This document shows positions 1 to 4,964 of a stretch of 7,933 nucleotides of DNA, piece after piece. The notes beneath the pieces are model-generated. The model was not told the DNA's origin, did no database searches, and saw only the letters and a program-made list of their open reading frames with translations. Origin of the DNA: JBBQRS01 sp038214535 (lineage in GTDB: Bacteria; Chloroflexota; Anaerolineae; CG2-30-64-16); contig JBBQRS010000167.1 of the NCBI GenBank assembly GCA_038214535.1, positions 1-7,933 on the forward strand. The letters are read 5' to 3'. The position numbers and the translations under genes were made by a program. The first letter of the stretch is position 1, and each line of letters begins with the position of its first letter.

Positions 1-149
1 ATCGCGCGCCGGTCGCTGATGCTGGTGTAGCTCTTCAGCTTCGCCTCGAACTCCGGCGTGCTCCAGTAATCCATCGGGACGCGATCGGGCGTCTGGCGGG
101 TCAGCACGGCCAGCCAGCGCTCGCGCGGGGACATGGTTTCTTTCGGCAT
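1..149 (-). CDS. Uroporphyrinogen decarboxylase-like protein, N-terminal fragment
   Basis: Only the first 49 codons lie in the window; the gene runs off the left edge. The N-terminus has the shape seen in the URO-D-like superfamily (uroporphyrinogen decarboxylases and corrinoid-type methyltransferases): a Ser-Pro-Arg-Glu-Arg-Trp helix at residues 7-12, then Pro-Asp-Arg-Val-Pro at 21-25 and Met-Asp-Tyr-Trp at 26-29. The start at 149 is supported by AAGGA at 162-158 with an 8-base spacer. A second Met at residue 6 is possible but has no better ribosome site. It begins 22 bases after the upstream permease stop, so it is very likely the fourth gene of the sugar transporter operon. True heme synthesis is unlikely in that setting; a role in handling the imported compound, or methyl transfer, is inference. 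The family call is moderately sure, the substrate unknown. Confidence 0.75.
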   Translation of the reverse strand, partial: MPKETMSPRERWLAVLTRQTPDRVPMDYWSTPEFEAKLKSYTSISDRRA

Positions 150-157
150 GATTAGAA

Positions 158-162
158 TCCTT
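158..162 (-). promoter_or_regulatory. Ribosome binding site of the URO-D-like gene
   Basis: AAGGA on the minus strand, 8 bases before the ATG at 149. It decides between the Met at 149 and the in-frame Met at 134 in favour of the former. Confidence 0.6.
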
Positions 163-171
163 TTTATGGCG

Positions 172-1080
172 TTAGCGGCCGCCGTAGTACACGGCGCGCC
201 CCGACACGCGAAACATGATGACGGTAAACACGATGATGATGAGGAACAGCACCCAGGCCTGCGCCGACGCATAGCCCATCTTGAAGAACTGGAACGCGCT
301 CTGCCACAGGTAGATGGACATCATCAAGGTCGAGTCAGCCGGCGAGCCGCTGCCCCCTGTCATGACGTGTACCTCGGTGAAGAACTGGAACGCGCCGATC
401 AGCCCGATGATCACATTGAAGAGGATGATGGGGCTGATCATCGGCAGCGTCACGTTCCAGATTTGCCGCCAGGTGTTCGCGCCGTCGAGTTGCGAGGCTT
501 CGATCATCTCGCGCGGCACGTCTTGCAGCGCCGCCAGGTAGATGACCACCGCGCCGCCCACGCCCCACAGGCTCATGATGATCAGCGCCGGCTTCGACCA
601 CAGCGGGCTGCCCAGCCAGCCGGGGCCGCGGATGCCCACCAGCGACAGGATGTAGTTGATGATGCCGCCGCGCGGGTTGAACATCCACAGCCAGACCAAC
701 GCCGTCGCGACCACGGGTGTGATGCTGGGCAGGAAGTAGATCGTGCGGAAGATGGAGAGCCCGCGCACCTTCAGGTTGAGGAGCATCGCCAGAAAGATGC
801 CAATCAGCGCGCCCAGCGGCACGGCGAAAAAGGCGTAATAGGCCGTGTTATAAAGCGCCGACATGAAACGGCCATCGGATAGAAGGTTGCGATAGTTCGC
901 CAGCCCGATCCACTTCGGTGATTCGAGGATCGGATAGAAGGTGAAGCTATAATAGAACGACATGACGAAGGGCACGACGCGGAACGCCAAAAAGCCGATG
1001 ATCCACGGCGAGATGAAGAGCAGCCCGGTCACCAGCCCGCGCCGGTCTTCACGGGTGAGTTTCAGGGAACTTAAAGCCAT
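172..1080 (-). CDS. Sugar ABC transporter permease, MalF/UgpA type (CUT1)
   Basis: A 302-residue inner-membrane permease, close to the usual ~290-310 for this family. Six membrane segments are visible at about residues 17-39, 77-103, 115-134, 165-186, 216-236 and 272-291. The cytoplasmic EAA loop that docks on the ATPase lies at 194-213, with Glu194-Ala195, Asp199-Gly200-Ala201 and Leu212-Pro213. It forms a heterodimeric channel with the permease encoded just before it. The stop of that gene is 19 bases from this start, which indicates co-transcription. The ribosome site is a rather distant AAGGA about 12 bases before the ATG. No ATPase gene is present nearby, as is usual for CUT1 systems that share an MsmK/MalK-type ATPase. 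The substrate cannot be read from the sequence; a sugar or oligosaccharide is most likely. Confidence 0.93.
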   Translation of the reverse strand: MALSSLKLTREDRRGLVTGLLFISPWIIGFLAFRVVPFVMSFYYSFTFYPILESPKWIGLANYRNLLSDGRFMSALYNTAYYAFFAVPLGALIGIFLAMLLNLKVRGLSIFRTIYFLPSITPVVATALVWLWMFNPRGGIINYILSLVGIRGPGWLGSPLWSKPALIIMSLWGVGGAVVIYLAALQDVPREMIEASQLDGANTWRQIWNVTLPMISPIILFNVIIGLIGAFQFFTEVHVMTGGSGSPADSTLMMSIYLWQSAFQFFKMGYASAQAWVLFLIIIVFTVIMFRVSGRAVYYGGR

Positions 1081-1099
1081 GTGTTGTCAGGTTCCTTTC

Positions 1100-1990
1100 T
1101 CAGCCCTTGATGCCCGTCAGCGCGATGCCCTCGATGAAGGTGCGCTGGGCGAAGAAGAAGAGAATAACGATCGGCAGCACCGTAATCACGGTAGCGGCCA
1201 TGATCCACGCGTAGTTCATGAAGCCATAGGTGCCGCGCATGTTGGCGATGCCCAGCGTCACGGTGAAGAGTTCCGTGTCGTTGATGTAGATCAGCGGCCC
1301 AAAATAGTCGTTCCAACTGCCGATGAACTGGAACAGCGCCACCACCGCCAGCGCAGGTTTCGCCAGCGGCAGGATGATTTTCCAGAAGGTTTCCAACTCC
1401 GAAGCGCCGTCTACCCGGGCCGCGTCCGAAAGCTCGACGGGCAGCCCCATGAAGAACTGGCGCAACAGGAAAATGTAAAAGGGATTTGCCAGGAACACCG
1501 GCACGATCAGCGGCAGGTAGGTGTTGATCCAGTGCAACCGGCTGAAGATGATGTAAAGTGGGATGAACGTGACGAAACCCGGCAGGATCAGGGTCGCCAG
1601 GACGATGCCGAAGACAGCATCACGCCCCGGCCACTTGACGCGCGAGAACCCGTAGGCCACCAGCGCGTTCGACACCACGGCTCCCGCCACCGACGGCAGC
1701 GCGATGCTCAACGTGTTGATGATGTAGCGCCCGAGGGCAGCCTGCTTGAACGCCTGCGCGTAGTTGTCCCAGCGGATCGGGTCGGGAATCCAGATCGGCG
1801 GCCAGAGGACCAACTCCTGCGGGTTCTTGAGCGACGTGGACAGCATCCAGACCCAGGGCAGGATGAAGAAAAGGGAGAAGAAGATCAGCACGCCGTACTT
1901 CATGCCCTCGGTGAGGCCGCTCTTGATCCGATAGACGGCAGTTGATTTGTGTGTGACGCCGGTGCTCAGCGCCTCAGTTTGCGAAGCCAT
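1100..1990 (-). CDS. Carbohydrate ABC transporter permease, MalG/UgpE type (CUT1)
   Basis: A 296-residue permease of the MalG branch. A hydrophilic N-terminal arm (residues 1-30) is followed by membrane segments at about 31-51, 89-112, 124-150, 155-178, 211-228 and 262-281. The EAA loop at 189-208 carries Asp189-Ala-Ala, Asp194-Gly-Ala and Leu207-Pro208. The C-terminus ends in the Gly-Ile-Ala-Leu-Thr-Gly-Ile-Lys-Gly tail that is very common in this subfamily, so the protein is complete. The start at 1990 has AAGGA with a 7-base spacer (2002-1998). It follows the binding-protein gene after an 86-base gap that holds a strong stem-loop, and it precedes the MalF-type permease by 19 bases. It is the second channel subunit of the importer. 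Confidence 0.94.
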   Translation of the reverse strand: MASQTEALSTGVTHKSTAVYRIKSGLTEGMKYGVLIFFSLFFILPWVWMLSTSLKNPQELVLWPPIWIPDPIRWDNYAQAFKQAALGRYIINTLSIALPSVAGAVVSNALVAYGFSRVKWPGRDAVFGIVLATLILPGFVTFIPLYIIFSRLHWINTYLPLIVPVFLANPFYIFLLRQFFMGLPVELSDAARVDGASELETFWKIILPLAKPALAVVALFQFIGSWNDYFGPLIYINDTELFTVTLGIANMRGTYGFMNYAWIMAATVITVLPIVILFFFAQRTFIEGIALTGIKG

Positions 1991-2015
1991 TGCAAAATCC
2001 TTGCGCCGCGTTTTA

Positions 2016-2059
2016 GCGGAGTGCGCACGCCACCTTGTGGCGTTAGATGCGCACTCCGC
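2016..2059 (-). promoter_or_regulatory. Intergenic stem-loop between binding protein and permease genes
   Basis: Two nested perfect inverted repeats form one long hairpin. The outer arms 2016-2026 and 2049-2059 pair over 11 bp, and the inner arms 2027-2033 and 2037-2043 over 7 bp, with a 3-base loop and a 5-base bulge on one side (2044-2048). In the direction of transcription the stem is followed by TAAAACG, not a run of T, so it is not a standard intrinsic terminator. In transporter operons, hairpins at this place protect the 3' end of the binding-protein message or trim downstream transcription, so that the binding protein is made in excess. That role is inferred here. Confidence 0.7.
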
Positions 2060-2076
2060 AGGTGTGATCGTCGGCT

Positions 2077-3519
2077 CTAGCCCTGCTGGGTCAGCCAGTT
2101 ATCCAGCTCGGTCTGCGATTGCTGGGTGACGTAGTCCAGCGCTTCCTGCGGCGTCTTCTGGCCCAGGCGCGCCTTCTCCCACTCGGCCCCGAACAGCGCC
2201 TGATAGGAACTGCTGGTCGGGATCTTCGCCGGGAAGAGGTATTGATCGGAGTCGAACAGGTCCTTGAGGAACACTTCCTCATAACCCGGGCACTTGCCGA
2301 TGACGTCGGACCGGAACAACGGCCAGTCAATCATCTGCGGTGAGACGGGGCCGTTGACGCACTGCCACACCACGAACAGGTTGGTGTAGACGTCGCGGTC
2401 GCCGGTCGCGCCGGTCAGGTTGCTGATGATATCCCACGCCGCGGCCGGACTCGCCGAGCCCTTCGGGATGATCCAGCCGTCGCCATAGGTGTACATGCCC
2501 TTCTTGTCGGCGCTGGCCGGGCCGGGCCACGGCCACACGGTCCACTCGAAGTCGTCGGGCGCGTAGCGGTTGATGGTGTCGAAGTGCCACGGGCCGGTCA
2601 CGTAGGTAGCGATCAGCCCGGAGAGCAGCGGATCATTGCCCGCGGAGCGTTCGCCCCGACCCTGCAATGATGCGTAGAAGTCCTGCATCTTGGTGATGCC
2701 GATCTTATTCCAGCGATCGGTTTGCCATTGCAGCGCCGCGACGTTGTTCGGGTCGTTCGCGGTGATGGTCTTGCCGTCTTCGGAGACGAGCTTGCCCAGG
2801 AAGCGGCCCAGGATCATATCCACCCAGGTGAAATCGCCGCCCAGCACGTCAATGTTGCCGTTGGCGTCGTACGTGGTCAACTGATCGTAAACGGCGTCCA
2901 GCTCCTCGAGGGTCTGCGGCGGCTTGGTGGGGTCAACACCCTTTTCTTCGCACATCTTGGTGTTGACGTAGACGCCCATGCACTGATTCCACATGCTGGC
3001 GTAGTAGAACTTGCCTTCGTAGTTGCCCAGGTCCCAAATGGCAGGCAGCATCCACTGGCGCAGGGTGTCTACCTGGTCGGGCGCGCCGATCTCGTCCAGC
3101 GGCAGGATGCCCTTCTGCGCGGCCAACTGATAGGCGGTGCCTGCGCCGAAGACCACGGCCGTGCCGGGCGGGTTGCCCGCGGCGACGGCGGCCAGCAGCT
3201 TCTGGGTCATGTTTTCGGGGACGGCGGTGTGCTTGGCGACGACCGCGGTTTGCGACTTGTTGTAGCCTTCGAGGATCTGCTCGATGTTGAGCGCCATGGA
3301 CTCGGTCCAGCCGGTCCACACGTCCAACTGCACAGGTTCGACGGCAGGCGCTTCCGCGGCGGGCGCTTCGGGTGCGGCGGCGTCGGCCTGCGGTTCGGCA
3401 GGCTGCGCGGGGGCGGGCGCCGGGGCGGCGGGCGCGGCGCAAGCAGCCGCCATCAGCCCGACGCTGAGCCCTGCAGAACCTGCAAGGAATTTCCGGCGTG
3501 ACAGGGGTTCGGTCTTCAT
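2077..3519 (-). CDS. Extracellular sugar-binding lipoprotein of the ABC importer (SBP_bac_1-like)
   Basis: A 480-residue solute-binding protein that captures the substrate outside the membrane and hands it to the two permeases. The N-terminus has a twin-arginine-like motif (Ser7-Arg8-Arg9-Lys10-Phe11-Leu12), a short hydrophobic stretch 13-26 and a lipobox-like Ala-Ala-Ala-Cys with Cys27 as the probable lipidated residue. An Ala/Pro-rich tether follows at 28-62. The two-lobed binding fold starts near residue 64 (Leu-Asp-Val-Trp-Thr-Gly-Trp) and is rich in Trp and Tyr, as in sugar-binding members (for example Gly-Pro-Trp and Trp-Pro-Trp-Pro in the middle of the protein). The ATG at 3519 is preferred to one 33 codons upstream because it has AAGGAG with a 7-base spacer and leaves a proper signal peptide. 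It is first in the operon, divergent from the response regulator. Ligand unknown. Confidence 0.93.
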   Translation of the reverse strand: MKTEPLSRRKFLAGSAGLSVGLMAAACAAPAAPAPAPAQPAEPQADAAAPEAPAAEAPAVEPVQLDVWTGWTESMALNIEQILEGYNKSQTAVVAKHTAVPENMTQKLLAAVAAGNPPGTAVVFGAGTAYQLAAQKGILPLDEIGAPDQVDTLRQWMLPAIWDLGNYEGKFYYASMWNQCMGVYVNTKMCEEKGVDPTKPPQTLEELDAVYDQLTTYDANGNIDVLGGDFTWVDMILGRFLGKLVSEDGKTITANDPNNVAALQWQTDRWNKIGITKMQDFYASLQGRGERSAGNDPLLSGLIATYVTGPWHFDTINRYAPDDFEWTVWPWPGPASADKKGMYTYGDGWIIPKGSASPAAAWDIISNLTGATGDRDVYTNLFVVWQCVNGPVSPQMIDWPLFRSDVIGKCPGYEEVFLKDLFDSDQYLFPAKIPTSSSYQALFGAEWEKARLGQKTPQEALDYVTQQSQTELDNWLTQQG

Positions 3520-3526
3520 GGGTCTT

Positions 3527-3532
3527 CTCCTT
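3527..3532 (-). promoter_or_regulatory. Ribosome binding site of the binding-protein gene
   Basis: AAGGAG, 7 bases before the ATG at 3519. It rules out the upstream in-frame ATG at 3618, which would put a charged, proline-rich extension before the signal peptide. Confidence 0.75.
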
Positions 3533-3648
3533 GATGATATATGACGGACGCGTAAGAAAGCAGGAAATGTGGGGAGCGGGGGAGAAGGTGAATCGGCCGG
3601 CTGGCGCTTCCTTGACACTCCGCTCTGGCCTGGACGGTGATTGACGCG

Positions 3649-3655
3649 TATAATA
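3649..3655. promoter_or_regulatory. Symmetric -10 element, possible bidirectional promoter
   Basis: TATAATA sits in an 11-base odd palindrome, CGTATAATACG (3647-3657). On the plus strand it gives a perfect TATAAT (3649-3654), about 80 bases before the response-regulator start. On the minus strand it gives TATTAT (3655-3650), about 130 bases before the binding-protein start. Neither direction has a good -35 box at 16-18 bases; the best matches are 3 of 6 (TGGCCT at 3626-3631 on plus, GTGCTA at 3679-3674 on minus). This may mean activator dependence. The -10 call is reasonable; use in both directions is inference. Confidence 0.5.
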
Positions 3656-3709
3656 CGAGTCTAGAGATCAGCATAGCACGGTCGCCATGCGGGTTCAAGG
3701 CCCGGCGTA

Positions 3710-3764
3710 GGACATCACAGGACGTAAAGCGGACATGAGCGGACATCAGGGGGACATCGAGGAC
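3710..3764 (+). repeat. Row of six GGAC direct repeats at helical spacing over the start codon
   Basis: GGAC occurs at 3710, 3720, 3731, 3741, 3752 and 3761, with steps of 10, 11, 10, 11 and 9 bases. Four units read GGACAT, one GGACGT and one GGACTT. The row begins in the leader, crosses the ATG at 3735 and ends about ten codons into the response-regulator gene. The first five are nearly on one face of the helix, which suits cooperative binding of a protein, possibly the regulator itself. In RNA the same units are GGA motifs around the ribosome site, so an RNA-binding repressor is an alternative. Part of the pattern in the coding half could come from Asp/Gly codons. Confidence 0.55.
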
Positions 3765-4964
3765 TTCGACGCCTTCGCCGAGGGGCTGCGCGAGACGGTC
3801 GTGCGACTATACGACCCGGCCTATCGCCCGTCAGTGCTTGTCCTCCGGTTATTGAGCGTCAGTATGCAGGGCGGCCCGCAGGCGTTGCAGACTGCCGTGA
3901 CGCAGGCGATTGATGCGTTGCGTCCCGGCCCCGACGCGCCCCCCACGGCTCGCATTCGCCGCATTTACGGTATCTTGCTCCATCGCTATGTGCAAGGGCT
4001 GACGCAGGAAGAGGTCGCGGAGCGGCTGGGGATCACCGCGCGACACCTGCGCCGCGAGCAGCCCGAAGCAGTGCATGCGCTGGCGCTGCACCTGTGGGAT
4101 CAGCACTTCGCGGTAACGCCCCCACGGGCTGAGCCGTCACCGCCGGGCGAAGATGCACCGGCTCCCGGCTGGCGCGCCCAGGTGCGCGAAGAGTTATCGT
4201 TGCTGCGCGAGAGCGCCCCCGGCGTCGTCTCCGACCTCAACGCGCTGATGCACGAGGCGGCGACGCTGGGCCGCGTGCTGGCCGACAAACATGCCGTCGC
4301 CCTGACCGTCGTAGAGGCGCATCCGTTACTCTCCGTCGCCATCCACCCGGCCGCGTTACGCCAGGTGCTCCTGGCTGCCATCGCACAACTGGCTCCCCGG
4401 ATGCAGGGTGGGCAGATCACGCTGGCGGCGCACCCCTTGCCGGATGGACGGGTACGGCTCAGTATCGGCGGCGCGCCCATCGCCTTGCCCGGTCTGCCGT
4501 CGCCCGGCTTCATCGAGGAGGCGCTCGATGCCCCGGATGGGACGGTGACACTGGAAGAAACGCCCAAACGTGCGGCGTTTCACATCGAGTTGCCGTTGCT
4601 GGAGCATGTCGTGCTGGTGGTAGATGACAATCAGGACATGGCGCATCTCTACCGGCGCTACACGGCAGGCGCGGGGTTCTACATCGTCCACGTGACGGAG
4701 GGGCGGCGCGCTCTGGCCGCCGCGGAGAGCTGCGCGCCCTCGGTGATCGTGCTCGACGTGATGCTGCCCGACATGGACGGCTGGACGTTATTAGCCTCGC
4801 TGCGCCAAAACCCGGCCACGCGTGATCTGCCCATGATCGTCTGTTCCGTCGTACCGGAAGAAGGGTTGGCGCTGGCGCTGGGCGCGACCGGATATCTGCG
4901 TAAGCCTATCCAGCGGGAGCAGTTTCTTCAGGCGTTACAGGCGGCGGTGCGGCCCCCAGCATGA
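3735..4964 (+). CDS. Response regulator: N-terminal HTH, degenerate histidine-kinase-like ATPase domain, C-terminal receiver
   Basis: A 409-residue cytoplasmic protein in three parts. Residues 11-125 are helical and hold a sigma-region-4-like helix-turn-helix at about 87-107 (Leu-Thr-Gln-Glu-Glu-Val-Ala-Glu-Arg-Leu-Gly-Ile). Residues 148-288 follow the outline of a histidine-kinase dimerisation/ATPase region, including the Leu-Arg-Gln-Val-Leu-Leu stretch (208-213) before the N box and a C-terminal Phe-His-Ile-Glu-Leu-Pro-Leu strand. They lack the phosphorylatable His, the N-box Asn and the DxGxG and GxGxG loops. Residues 291-404 are a complete receiver: acidic pair Asp297-Asp298, phospho-acceptor Asp341, Ser371 and Lys390-Pro391. 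The ATG at 3735 is the only start after an in-frame TAG at 3708; the ribosome site is weak (AGGA 12 bases upstream). Its likely partner is the convergent hybrid kinase. The receiver call is firm, the middle domain is from pattern reading. Confidence 0.85.
   Translation: MSGHQGDIEDFDAFAEGLRETVVRLYDPAYRPSVLVLRLLSVSMQGGPQALQTAVTQAIDALRPGPDAPPTARIRRIYGILLHRYVQGLTQEEVAERLGITARHLRREQPEAVHALALHLWDQHFAVTPPRAEPSPPGEDAPAPGWRAQVREELSLLRESAPGVVSDLNALMHEAATLGRVLADKHAVALTVVEAHPLLSVAIHPAALRQVLLAAIAQLAPRMQGGQITLAAHPLPDGRVRLSIGGAPIALPGLPSPGFIEEALDAPDGTVTLEETPKRAAFHIELPLLEHVVLVVDDNQDMAHLYRRYTAGAGFYIVHVTEGRRALAAAESCAPSVIVLDVMLPDMDGWTLLASLRQNPATRDLPMIVCSVVPEEGLALALGATGYLRKPIQREQFLQALQAAVRPPA

Larger units (their letters stand above)
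3520..3734. other. Divergent control region between the sugar operon and the response regulator
   Basis: These 215 bases hold no gene. They contain the symmetric -10 element, isolated TTGACA (3612-3617) and TTGACG (3641-3646) boxes that do not fit any -10 at normal spacing, and the first three units of the GGAC repeat row. Either or both flanking operons should be controlled from here. No riboswitch or LacI-type operator was recognised. Confidence 0.6.

Noticed and set aside
133..882. Plus-strand open frame of 249 codons opposite the MalF-type permease
   Set aside because: Low-complexity His/Asp/Arg/Gln-rich product and no ribosome site; fully explained by the minus-strand gene.
962..1945. 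Long plus-strand open frame (327 codons) opposite the MalG-type permease
   Set aside because: Its translation is Arg/Gln/His-rich with no known motif and lies antisense to a clear permease with an EAA loop. It is a GC-rich shadow.
2722..3501. Plus-strand open frame of 259 codons opposite the binding protein
   Set aside because: Gly/Arg-rich translation that mirrors the Ala/Pro tether of the real gene; no domain seen.
3520..3618. Upstream start that would add 33 residues to the binding protein
   Set aside because: It would bury the signal peptide and lacks a good ribosome site, while the ATG at 3519 has AAGGAG at 7 bases.
3612..3654. TTGACA at 3612 with TATAAT at 3649 as a standard promoter
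   Set aside because: The spacer is 31 bases, far from 16-18; TTGACG at 3641 is only 2 bases from the -10.
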